The notes below the pieces were generated by a model, which was given only the letters and a program-made list of their open reading frames with translations, did no database searches and was not told the DNA's origin. A DNA stretch of 64,000 nucleotides. It comes from Flavobacterium johnsoniae (GTDB lineage: Bacteria > Bacteroidota > Bacteroidia > Flavobacteriales > Flavobacteriaceae). Position 1 is the stretch's first letter. Each line of letters starts with the position of its first letter. A program made the translations under genes and the position numbers. Where the stretch lies: positions 620,001 to 684,000 of the forward strand of contig NZ_MLFK01000007.1 of the NCBI RefSeq assembly GCF_001879205.1. The letters run 5' to 3'. Below, in pieces: positions 44,593 to 53,438 of this stretch.

Positions 44593-45729
44593 ATGAGTTT
44601 CGGACATGCACTTTATTACCCCCACATTAATCTGACAAACAAAAACTGGATTAAGCATGCTTTACTGCTTTGGGACAATATTTCAAGGATAGTACCTGAT
44701 TCTGTCGAACCTTCGGACAGTGAAGATATCATTACCATAAAAAGTGAATCTAAATTTATTAAGGACTATCGCCCTACGAGTGGGGATACATCACAAGCAT
44801 TTTATAACTTTAGCCAGGAGTTAAGACCAATTATTGAGTCAGATGCTTTTTTCAATGACAGGTTCTTTAGAAGGCAAAGAGAACGCAGAGATTATGAGAG
44901 AGATTATCACAACAGAAGAAGTTTTTTTTCTGACATGGTGCAGTCAAGCGGAACTTATATTCATGTCGAAAAAATGGATCGAGATCTCAAGGGGTATTTA
45001 ATTGATATAGGTGTAGCTATTCCTGGTCAGAGAGAATGGGAAGATTGGGTGAAAATAGATAGTGAGATTGGAATGCTTTATATGACTTATTTTGCAAAAA
45101 GTATTTCTAAGAATAAATCACTCCCAATCGTTACTGATGTTGAACAATCGTTTTCGACTTCACTTTATTTTGAGTCGAAAATCCATTCTGATTATAAAAA
45201 TCAGTTTGAATATAAGTTGGGCAATTTACTTATTGAAACCATTGTACCCAAAAATATAAATGATGTGCCTTTGGACAGGATACTTGATGTAAGAAATAAA
45301 TATGATAGTGAAAGAACAGCATTCTTCAATGAAATTTCGAATTTATCAAATTCTATTTCCGACCTCGATAACGGCAGTGCTCTAAAAGATGCATTAAATC
45401 AGCATTCTAGAATTATTTTAAAAGAGACTAAAAATTTAGAAGAACTATACAATCTTAACAAAATAGAGACTGCAACTAAGTTTTTAAGTATTTCACTGCC
45501 AACCACAATTGCATCATTGACCGAATATGTTTCCGAAGGAGCAAAACCGTTTGTCACTGCTGGCGGAATTATTTTCGGAATGGTATCAGCTGCAAATTCA
45601 GTTAAAAAAGATAAGCTGGAACTAAAGCAAAATCCAAAATCTTATCTATTAAACTTAAAATCCGAACTTTCCGGAGGTGATATTTTTACCAGAGTTAATG
45701 ACACTGTTAAAGGAATTCGAAAATGGTAG
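44593..45729 (+). CDS. DUF6236-like hypothetical protein
   Basis: 378 residues, beginning 'FGHALYYPHINLTNKNWIKHALLLWDNISRIVP', the pattern I associate with DUF6236 proteins, which have no known function. An arginine-rich helix (about 95-118), an extended helical region, and a short hydrophobic stretch ('AKPFVTAGGIIFGMVSAANS', about 317-336) follow; no catalytic motif is evident. It is the rightmost gene inside the repeat-bounded island, on the opposite strand to the SSB operon and 117 bp before the right repeat, suggesting cargo. Members are scattered in accessory regions. Confidence 0.6.
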   Translation: MSFGHALYYPHINLTNKNWIKHALLLWDNISRIVPDSVEPSDSEDIITIKSESKFIKDYRPTSGDTSQAFYNFSQELRPIIESDAFFNDRFFRRQRERRDYERDYHNRRSFFSDMVQSSGTYIHVEKMDRDLKGYLIDIGVAIPGQREWEDWVKIDSEIGMLYMTYFAKSISKNKSLPIVTDVEQSFSTSLYFESKIHSDYKNQFEYKLGNLLIETIVPKNINDVPLDRILDVRNKYDSERTAFFNEISNLSNSISDLDNGSALKDALNQHSRIILKETKNLEELYNLNKIETATKFLSISLPTTIASLTEYVSEGAKPFVTAGGIIFGMVSAANSVKKDKLELKQNPKSYLLNLKSELSGGDIFTRVNDTVKGIRKW

Positions 45730-45845
45730 TCACTTAAGGGTCTTCCAGTTTGTGTTTTCCTATGAGTAGTCAATTGAGAACAGACACAATTTTTACATTA
45801 TATGATGCAGAACGTTTGCCATTTTATTGTGTATTTGTTATTGTA

Positions 45846-45932
45846 TACAGTTTCGAACCTAAAGCCGGAAAGCCTTCATTTTGCTGGGTTTTTACTTTTC
45901 TAAAATTGGAAGTGCCACGATTTTGCCACAAA
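45846..45932. repeat. Right 87-bp direct repeat bounding the 8.5-kb island
   Basis: Partner of 37318-37404 in the same orientation. Both perfect end blocks (22 and 16 bp) and their spacing are kept; the 15 differences all fall in the centre. The remainder of 45730-46249 is gene-free. Confidence 0.75.
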
Positions 45933-46249
45933 ACTTAATACGTCTATTTTCAAAGTAGATTATAGATGAGTTATGGTAAATTTGTTGCGGATGAAGAGGT
46001 TCCGTTCTTAATTTTTAAGAACCCTAGTAAATACTAATTTTTATATACCTTTTAAGAAAAAGAACAGAAAAAAGTGTACCTCGGTTTTAAACTATTCTTT
46101 TACGCAGATTTTAGTTAGTTATTGTTTCTCTCCTTTTCTTTATTTTGTATTTTATTCTGTGACTTTGAGTGCTTCCTGTCAATGTTGGGGCAGGCCAATT
46201 TAATGTGAAAAGCAAAAATGGTGTTTTATTTTTTGTTTTTTTGAGCTCA

Positions 46250-46318
46250 TCCCGCTATGGGCCGCAATTTTCTGCGCCGAACCCCGGCAAAGAAGGATTT
46301 CCGCTCCTATCGGTGCTA
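46250..46318. repeat. Dispersed intergenic repeat, copy 2 (decayed hairpin)
   Basis: A 69-bp unit aligned without gaps to 35631-35699, about 54/69 identical. The hairpin arms of copy 1 are broken here (ctgcgccg versus ccggcaaa). It lies in a gene-free gap (45933-46421) at the end of the minus-strand gene at 46422; the short ORF across it (46169-46351) is not credible. Confidence 0.65.
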
Positions 46319-46421
46319 GGTAGGGCTTGTCCTCAATATTTCTCTTACTGAGGGTTGGAATAAAATTAAGCTATATTATTGAATTTTGCAATTGCAAGAT
46401 ACTTTCAATTACCTGTTAATG

Positions 46422-49307
46422 TCATAATAAATCTTTGTAATAAATCTCTGCAATACGGGCATTAAACTCTAATTTAAGTTCCGTTTCTACCGAATTGATT
46501 AAAGGTTTAATTCCTTTGAGACTTTTTAGAATATAGACATTATCTGCAGCTAATATCCATTTTGCATTAAAGTTTTTGTAATCATATTCATTAGGATTCA
46601 GCAGCCATTTTTCAAATTCGGAAATATGATCAAAACCGTTCAATAATTCTGATTTCCTGTCAATTTGCAGGATGTTCAATAAAATTATAAAACGATAAAA
46701 CGTATGTCCTTCAAAAATTGGCTTGCCTTCCTTAAACTCATTCTTGAAACCTTTTTCCCTGTTGAGTTTTATTTCTTCAATGTATCTTTTAAAATAATCC
46801 TTCTTTCTGTAATCATATAACTTCATCCTGATCAGATCATCGTAAATCTCGCTATGGAACTTTTGATCAAGCATTTCTTCAATTTCTGAATTTAGAACCG
46901 CTTTGCAGGGCTCATCAGCGATATTCAATAAGTATGACACATATCTCCATTTATGGATGCCGTCTATATTGCCGATTACTTTATTTATTAATCGTTTTTT
47001 GGTAATTTTTTTGTCTGGAAAAAACTTGTGGAGGGCCATTGAAACTTCTTTCAGCAGTCCCTCATACTTATTATTGTTGGGTTTATCCCTGTCAACAGCT
47101 ATTTCTAATATTTGAACTAATTGTTCGGGAAAAAAACAATCGCCCTTTTTCGCAATAAGCCTGCCTAACTCCTGCAATTCATACCAGGATAAGTGATCTT
47201 CAATTAATAAATAATTAATAATAATGGGGCTCAATGAGCTGAACGATTTTTCTGAAATATTAATTTTTGATAAAAGGGTGAATGAATTTGAAACTAATCC
47301 TGTATATCTGCCCTTAAATTGAAAGTCGATTAAGTACTCTTCAGTAACTCCGCATTTATAAGGCGAATTGGCAAACATTCCATTTTCATAGTATGATTTA
47401 AAGAGGTTTGTAATGCTTTTGATAATTTCAATTTCGCATTCTTCATCAATTTTTATTGACTCGGTTTTTGAAAGTATTTTTCTAAACTCATCAGTATTTA
47501 CATTAATGAGGAATTTTTTTAAATAATAGGAATTGAAAGAATTCAATCCTTCTGATTTTGTCAGGTAGCTTTCCAAAAAGCCGTTAAAGGTTTTGGCACT
47601 GAGCAGTTTATAATCGCCAAAAACATTGTAGATAATTCTATTGGTGTTGAAAAATAATTCTAGCCGGTTATATTCAGCTGCCAGTTCATCGATATGGTCT
47701 GACCCGGAAGACCTCTGAGGGTGCCCTTTATCATAATATTTTTTTAAATCAGATATGTTTTGGACTAATTCTTCTACTTTATCTTTTACCGATAAAAACA
47801 GCTTATTGTCTTTGATATTGTGCAGGTAATTCCTAACATCATCACTTATGGCGAATTCTATTTCATGATAAAGAATTTTGTTTAAGTCAATGTTTCGTAT
47901 CTCCTGCTTAATTTCAAAATTATCCTTAAGGTTCTCATCTTCCCATACCAGATAAAGCAGATATTTCATATTCAGCTTTGCTAAAAAGTATTGGACTTCA
48001 AAACCTTCTTTGCCTTTTATTTTTTCGCTGAAAGCCTTATAGATATTAAAAGCGTCCTTATAGTTGTTTGCCGAGACAAGGTAATTGCCATAAGCATACT
48101 CAAGAGTCAGGTGCTCTTCTTTATTTTTGGCAGTTTTAAGCCTGCTTAAAAGATATTTAAAATCCAGTGTTTTAAAATTACAGCAGATGCAATCGCAGGA
48201 GGTGTATTTTAATATATCGATGCTTTTGGTGAAGCCTTCTTCTTTAGAGAAACCAAAAAGGTTCTTATGTGAAAAACCAAGCCCGTTTGATCTTGCTCTT
48301 ATTACATTTTTATAATCTTTGATACAGCTTATTTTAGTAACCTCTGAATGGTTCAGTACGCTTATAACCTCATTTATTTTGTCTTTGTATTCAACAACCC
48401 TGCAGTGCTCTAATTCTTGTTTGAGTTCCTCAGTGATTGATATTGAGCCTTCATTAAAATCCAGGCCTTTGAACAGTTCATAAATCTTTGGGTTTAGTGT
48501 AAGCAGTTTGCCACCTCTGTAATGCCATACATTTTCACTAAGGATGTTAAATGGTCTTATTCCCGCTAGGTAATTAGGGTCAATATACTGTAGTCCTTTG
48601 AACTGGATCAGTGCGGCATGCATTTCATCTAAAATATGTCTGGGCTTTTCATTTTCCTTTAGTTTTTTAAGGCTGATCTGATAAAGCTTATCGGTGCTTG
48701 ATTTTTCCTGTTTAGTTATAAACCGGTCTTTATGAAATAGATACAGAATTTCCTTAAGCTTATTTTCATTTCTTAAATCTTCAAGAAAAAACACCTGGTA
48801 GCTGCCTTGGAATTTGGAAGAATAAAATCGTATTTCTTTAAAATTGGAAACAATCACCCATCTGCAGTTTACTCCCATTTTTGTTGCATACTCAAAGGCT
48901 TGTGCAACAGCGGATTTGGAGTCGGCTCTTTTTTGTTTTTCATCAAGATCTGTAGCGGCATCTTTAATTTCAATTACCGCCCTTACATCATTAAGGGTTT
49001 TGTCTTTAGAGAAAAAGCCGAGTACACCGTCAGGTTTGGTGCCGTCCAATTTTGTTTTTGCTTCTTCTCTTATTGTCCAGTAGTTTGGGTTGCCGTAATT
49101 AAAGCCTAAAACATCGCCGAAAAATTCATTTAAGAATCTGGATTTAAATTCTTCCTCTTTTGCATTTTCTATTTTTCCCGAATGCAGTTCGCCTGTCAGC
49201 CCATCGATGATATTTCTGGCTGATCTGATATTGGGCACATTAGATAATTTGAACTCTGGAATGAAATTGGAAAGGAAGTCTTCTGTAAACAAAGGCTGGA
49301 TGTTCAT
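46422..49307 (-). CDS. Large protein with N-terminal restriction-endonuclease-like domain
   Basis: 961 residues. The first ~200 resemble the nuclease part of type IIG/ISP restriction enzymes: 'FLNEFFGDVLGFN', 'LDGTKPDGVLGFF' (Pro92-Asp93) and 'VRAVIEIKDA' (Glu113, Lys115) form a PD-(D/E)XK core, followed by 'CRWVIVSNFKEIRFYSSKFQG'. No methyltransferase (NPPY-type) or helicase motif follows; instead a long helical, repeat-like region with a cysteine cluster ('CDCICC', about 375-380) makes up the rest. A nuclease with a sensor body, probably anti-phage, is the best reading. It is not accompanied by a modification gene, which argues against simple restriction. Single gene, low GC. Confidence 0.6.
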   Translation of the reverse strand: MNIQPLFTEDFLSNFIPEFKLSNVPNIRSARNIIDGLTGELHSGKIENAKEEEFKSRFLNEFFGDVLGFNYGNPNYWTIREEAKTKLDGTKPDGVLGFFSKDKTLNDVRAVIEIKDAATDLDEKQKRADSKSAVAQAFEYATKMGVNCRWVIVSNFKEIRFYSSKFQGSYQVFFLEDLRNENKLKEILYLFHKDRFITKQEKSSTDKLYQISLKKLKENEKPRHILDEMHAALIQFKGLQYIDPNYLAGIRPFNILSENVWHYRGGKLLTLNPKIYELFKGLDFNEGSISITEELKQELEHCRVVEYKDKINEVISVLNHSEVTKISCIKDYKNVIRARSNGLGFSHKNLFGFSKEEGFTKSIDILKYTSCDCICCNFKTLDFKYLLSRLKTAKNKEEHLTLEYAYGNYLVSANNYKDAFNIYKAFSEKIKGKEGFEVQYFLAKLNMKYLLYLVWEDENLKDNFEIKQEIRNIDLNKILYHEIEFAISDDVRNYLHNIKDNKLFLSVKDKVEELVQNISDLKKYYDKGHPQRSSGSDHIDELAAEYNRLELFFNTNRIIYNVFGDYKLLSAKTFNGFLESYLTKSEGLNSFNSYYLKKFLINVNTDEFRKILSKTESIKIDEECEIEIIKSITNLFKSYYENGMFANSPYKCGVTEEYLIDFQFKGRYTGLVSNSFTLLSKINISEKSFSSLSPIIINYLLIEDHLSWYELQELGRLIAKKGDCFFPEQLVQILEIAVDRDKPNNNKYEGLLKEVSMALHKFFPDKKITKKRLINKVIGNIDGIHKWRYVSYLLNIADEPCKAVLNSEIEEMLDQKFHSEIYDDLIRMKLYDYRKKDYFKRYIEEIKLNREKGFKNEFKEGKPIFEGHTFYRFIILLNILQIDRKSELLNGFDHISEFEKWLLNPNEYDYKNFNAKWILAADNVYILKSLKGIKPLINSVETELKLEFNARIAEIYYKDLL

Positions 49308-49426
49308 AAAATAAGTTTAAAATATAAAGGGATTGATTAACAGATGTAAATTTTAAAAATACAAAATCATTTCCCATGAAGTTTATTGAGAAAATCTTTT
49401 AGGTAGTCATTACATGACGTTATAAT

Positions 49427-50452
49427 TTAGAATTTTAACAATTCAAGAATTTCATCTATATTACTTGATACTTTACAGTTATAAATTTCGTCTAATTTTC
49501 GCTGCTTAATCATTGTGCTTAATTCACGTTCTGTGAAAAAATAATCGAAGTACGGTAAAGCTGATGAAACATGTAAGAAATCCATTGTATCATTTCCATC
49601 TTTATATTTCCGATCTTTGTTCCACCTTGCTGCAGCGTTCATTTCTGGAAATATTCGGTAGGAAGGTAGTTCATCATTAAGTTTTTTCAGCTTAGATAAA
49701 TTATAAATCATATTTTTCCAGTTTTTGCAATTTAAGCTTTGACGTTCTTGAGCTGTAACTTTATTTCCTGTGTCATTAAAATAGAATTCTTCGAAGTAAT
49801 TATTCAGATCTTTTTCAAACTCATGTAAATAGCCGCCTAATTCAGAAAGGTACATTTCATGAAAGTTTTTATTTTCATGTTTGTATTTTTCTTTTCCATA
49901 ATTTAATGCGTCAATATCATCCTTATGATAAAATGGCTTTAAATTAGAAGTCGCATCAAGTTGATTTATTATATTTTCAAAAGAAATATCGCTGAGAAAA
50001 TTAATAAATCCGGTATTAAGCATTTCTGGATCATGTTTCAAAAAAAATGGAAGCAGTATAATTAGGGATATTTTACTCCAAACCATTTCATTCAAATTGT
50101 TTTGTGGCTTTCTTGATTTACAATTTACGAAATCCAAAAATTCTAATCTTTGACGATCTTTTTCCCCTGCAATTGAAATTCCTTTTGACAGCTTGTCGAT
50201 TATTAAAGCGGATTGCTTTAATGAACTTAAATCACTCTGTTTTAAAATTTCCCAAAAAGTAATTTCACTAATCGGTAAAATTACTTTTTCAGACTCCACA
50301 AGTTTAATCAGCTGGTTATATAAGAGTTTATCTTTATCTGTTCTGCGGTCTCTGATTTTAAGCCAATAATTGGTGTCAAGATAAATTTTAGTCTTATCGG
50401 CAAGGGATTGACCAATTTCTAATTGAATGTTTGATAAATGTTGATTGTCCAT
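49427..50452 (-). CDS. PIN-like domain protein
   Basis: 341 residues. 'KIYLDTNYWLKIRD' with Asp26 opens a PIN-type fold, 'LPISEITFWEIL' supplies the next acidic position, and near the end 'DGNDTMDFLHVSSALPYFDYFFTE' gives the paired Asp cluster and the 'ALPYFDYFFTE' strand characteristic of PIN ribonucleases. The region between (about 90-270) is a large helical insertion not found in VapC toxins. No antitoxin-like partner is adjacent. An RNA-cutting effector is plausible; catalytic competence cannot be shown from sequence. Confidence 0.65.
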   Translation of the reverse strand: MDNQHLSNIQLEIGQSLADKTKIYLDTNYWLKIRDRRTDKDKLLYNQLIKLVESEKVILPISEITFWEILKQSDLSSLKQSALIIDKLSKGISIAGEKDRQRLEFLDFVNCKSRKPQNNLNEMVWSKISLIILLPFFLKHDPEMLNTGFINFLSDISFENIINQLDATSNLKPFYHKDDIDALNYGKEKYKHENKNFHEMYLSELGGYLHEFEKDLNNYFEEFYFNDTGNKVTAQERQSLNCKNWKNMIYNLSKLKKLNDELPSYRIFPEMNAAARWNKDRKYKDGNDTMDFLHVSSALPYFDYFFTERELSTMIKQRKLDEIYNCKVSSNIDEILELLKF

Positions 50453-50609
50453 TGGCGCGTCGTTTCAAAAATGTGGCATACTATTCTGTTTGTTGGCCAG
50501 CTACGGACACATCACAGTTTATTTCTGTTAAATATAAATTTCGTGCAAAATGTAAAGGTGAATTTATAATAAAACTTCTAATCTTGCCAAATGCCTTAGC
50601 TAATGTTTT

Positions 50610-51665
50610 TTATATATAAATCTTTAGATTCTCATCTAGATTGAATACTTCCGCATTTTTGATTTTCTCAGTTAATCGTTTTGCATTCACGTTTTTTGAT
50701 TCGATTATAAAAAAAGTTTCTATAATAATTTTTGACTTATTATATTTATATTCTCTTGGAAATATAGCATAATCTTTGCCAAAATAATTGAAAAGTATTG
50801 CTTCATTTGATTTTATTTCAATTACACTTTCTAATCCTTTTTCCCTTATTCGGCTAAATAAATAGTCGATAAATAAATTTATTTTAGTTGGTTCCACTTT
50901 TGTATTGTGAAATGATCTGGATGTGCTTATACTTTGTGATGAAATTAATTCTGCGTAGTGTCTATTTAGAATATGAACTAAGGAATAAAGATTTAGCTCA
51001 ATAGTTTTTTCATTTAGAGTAAATTCTTTTATTTGATTATGAGAGGCGATATGCTCTAAAATCTTTTTTGCTTCATGAAATATATAATATGATTTTAATA
51101 ATCCTTTAAAAACATCTAGTTTCTGCCCTGAGTCTAATTTATTTTCAATATACAGCTCAATGTTTTTCTTCGCTAAAGTATCTCTTGTTTCTTTTGATAT
51201 AATTTGATGGCTTTCCTCACTATGTCTGTCTCCTAGACAAGTTTTAGCCCAATTCATTGCAAAATTTTCAAGAAAAATTTTATCATTATTAATTTCGGCT
51301 TTCTCAACAGGAGTAATGAATTGATTTTCAATTCTGAACTGATGTAATTTTTCAGATATGCTAGAATCGAATTCTTGGTTATTTAGCGCCTGTATTTCTC
51401 TGTAATCAACAGTTTCACTGATTCGCTTATTTTCATTGCGTTTGTAATATGTTGATTTGAATGTTAAGTCTGTCGCATAAGTTAAATACAGATGATAGAA
51501 TTTATAATCATCAAATCTCGAATCTTTAAGAGCTTCGCTATTTTTATCAATTGAATATAGCAATCCTAATCTATCCAATTCCTCAATTCCCAGTTGTTGA
51601 TTATTCTTGAACTTAGCCTCAATTTCAAGCATTTTTCTCATCGCATCTTCAATGTCTTTTCTCAT
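50610..51665 (-). CDS. Hypothetical protein, possible BECR-type nuclease
   Basis: 351 residues, family not recognised. The N-terminal two thirds are helical and charged. In the C-terminal third 'NLYSLVHILNRHYAEL' followed by strands ('NEAILFNYF', 'KSKIIIETFFIIESKN') resembles the His-containing motif and sheet of phage barnase/EndoU/ColicinE5/RelE-like (PBECR) nucleases. This is weak, motif-level evidence. It stands alone between two spacers. Low GC and lack of signal peptide suit a cytoplasmic effector. Confidence 0.45.
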   Translation of the reverse strand: MRKDIEDAMRKMLEIEAKFKNNQQLGIEELDRLGLLYSIDKNSEALKDSRFDDYKFYHLYLTYATDLTFKSTYYKRNENKRISETVDYREIQALNNQEFDSSISEKLHQFRIENQFITPVEKAEINNDKIFLENFAMNWAKTCLGDRHSEESHQIISKETRDTLAKKNIELYIENKLDSGQKLDVFKGLLKSYYIFHEAKKILEHIASHNQIKEFTLNEKTIELNLYSLVHILNRHYAELISSQSISTSRSFHNTKVEPTKINLFIDYLFSRIREKGLESVIEIKSNEAILFNYFGKDYAIFPREYKYNKSKIIIETFFIIESKNVNAKRLTEKIKNAEVFNLDENLKIYI

Positions 51666-51881
51666 TTATTTATGGGGTTAAAATAGCGGTTAATTTATTT
51701 TAGGTAATAATTGTAAGTAAAGTAAATCCTTTTTTGTATTTGCTACACGAGCTTTTGCGAACAGGTTAAGCTGATTATTAAAAGTAAGCGCCAATTATTC
51801 ATTAAACCATTTGCCCAAATCCACTGCAGTATCTCGCAGCATTAGCACTGCCATTTTAGATTTTACGCCCATTAGCCATCG

Positions 51882-52118
51882 TCAGGTATTTTTTTCGCTA
51901 CAATAGCTGCAGTTATATCTAATTTGAAAATTTCTCATCGGCACTGCCTTTTCATGGCATACGACAAATAATTCCGCAGTTTTAGAATATTGTTTTATAT
52001 GCGTTCCGCACTTCGGGCAGAAATATCACTGCTGATGTCCTGCGGCTTGACGCATTTGTAAATCCGGCGGAATTATTGTTTTGTTGTTAAAGATAGAATT
52101 TTTTGTAATCAAAAACAT
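51882..52118 (-). pseudogene. Zinc-ribbon protein gene interrupted by an in-frame TGA
   Basis: From an ATG at 52118, preceded by an AAGGG-type ribosome site, 30 codons run to a TGA (52028-52026), and the same frame then continues 48 codons to a stop at 51882. The second half reads 'YFCPKCGTHIKQYSKTAE...' and ends 'YNCSYCSEKNT', with two CxxC knuckles plus a central Cys-His, so it is plainly protein-like. A single TGG-to-TGA change (Trp31) would explain the break ('GHQQ-W-YFCPKCG'). The 51666-51881 remainder of the gap shows no gene. Family not recognised; a recoded TGA is a less likely alternative. Confidence 0.55.
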
Positions 52119-52171
52119 CCCTTAAAGAAAGCAAACCTGCGACTTTGTCAAATCATTGTTATTGCCAGTAT

Positions 52172-53326
52172 TTATTCAAGCCAGTTTTCTGGAATCTGAA
52201 AAATTTCAGACAGACTTTTTCCTTTTCTGGTTTGAATCTTTCTGTCTTTCGCAAATTGTAATGATAAATCAATTTTTGAAAAATCAAATTTATTCTCGGT
52301 AAACGGATGTTCGAAAAAGCAATGTTCGGCGCTTGGGATATTGGATGGAAAAACCCTGCTTACAAATACACCTGAAAGATTTTTTAATCTAGGGCCTTTG
52401 CTCGTTAGAAATACACCATCTAGTGCATAACTTGATTTGATATCTCTATCATCCGGGTTGGATGACCAAGAAATTGATTGGGAACCCCATACTGCTGTTT
52501 TAGAATCCCAATCCATAGATCCTTTTGATGCCAGCATGTTCATGCAGACAATAAATGGTTTACCCAGATTTCCATAGCGTTTAGCTTTGTTGTTTATCGA
52601 AGATTTTAAAGCATCGGCGCTGCCGCCCCAGAATGTTTGAATTGGAAACATCCCAATTGCCCTTTTATCTTCTATCTCGCCAGCAGATTCAATAACTGGC
52701 ATAGGTTTGACAATAATATGAATATCATTGTTTTCATATTCAATTTTAGGTATTGCTTCAAAGCCGTATTGGGTAATTTCCTGAGTTATTACATCAGGAT
52801 GGAATTTTGAAATTTCTTTCTGGATATAATCAATTATTCTTTTTGCACTTGGCTGTCTGGCAGTCTTTACATTCAGTGTATCTATCTGAAGAAGAAACCC
52901 AGGGCATATTATTTTGTCTAAATGGTCGTACAGCTCATTTATCTTCCTTTCGAAAGCCTGCTCTGCGGCTGATTTGTCATTTACCACTTTAGCTTCGATA
53001 TATACTTCCAGTTGATCTTTTTTAATCAGAAAGTCGGGTTTTTTATCTGTGCGTGGAAGATCAGGGTGGATTATAACCTCAAAGTCTAATTTTTTAAATA
53101 AGGAATAAAGGAACAGCTCATAAAAAGCCGGATCAAAATCTTTCTGAAATCTTTTTTTTAGCTCAAACTTTTCATTTTCCGGATATGTTGAAAACCATTT
53201 TTCTAATAAGTCACGTATAATTGTGATATCTTTCCTTGCACTTCGATTGTAATAATCGTAACTGTTCTCATTATGATTTGATGATCCGTCGAAATCACGT
53301 TCAATATGGTCAAATAATGTATACAT
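52172..53326 (-). CDS. Predicted PD-(D/E)XK nuclease-like protein
   Basis: 384 residues. 'FYELFLYSLFKKLDFEVIIHP' (Glu70), 'RTDKKPDFLI' (Pro97-Asp98) and 'EVYIEAKVV' (Glu111, Lys113) make a well-formed PD-(D/E)XK active site in the first 120 residues. The rest ('GNLGKPFIVCMNMLASKGSMDW', 'SYALDGVFLTSKGPRLKNLSGVFVSRVF') looks like a sensing or substrate domain. Similar stand-alone proteins are found in accessory regions with no assigned function. No methylase or helicase accompanies it. Confidence 0.62.
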   Translation of the reverse strand: MYTLFDHIERDFDGSSNHNENSYDYYNRSARKDITIIRDLLEKWFSTYPENEKFELKKRFQKDFDPAFYELFLYSLFKKLDFEVIIHPDLPRTDKKPDFLIKKDQLEVYIEAKVVNDKSAAEQAFERKINELYDHLDKIICPGFLLQIDTLNVKTARQPSAKRIIDYIQKEISKFHPDVITQEITQYGFEAIPKIEYENNDIHIIVKPMPVIESAGEIEDKRAIGMFPIQTFWGGSADALKSSINNKAKRYGNLGKPFIVCMNMLASKGSMDWDSKTAVWGSQSISWSSNPDDRDIKSSYALDGVFLTSKGPRLKNLSGVFVSRVFPSNIPSAEHCFFEHPFTENKFDFSKIDLSLQFAKDRKIQTRKGKSLSEIFQIPENWLE

Positions 53327-53438
53327 AAGTGTTTAAATATTGGCAATAACTAATTGATACTGGCCGAAAAATGTAATCATAAACCAAATTGCTTTTAGCA
53401 TGTGTTGTTTCTTGTCCTTATTCTTTAATCTTTTTTAG

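Noticed and set aside
45750..45938. 62-codon ORF across the right 87-bp repeat
   Set aside because: The same repeat on the left side has no equivalent frame; likely chance.
46169..46351. 60-codon plus-strand ORF
   Set aside because: It runs through the decayed repeat copy in a gene-free gap and has no protein-like features.
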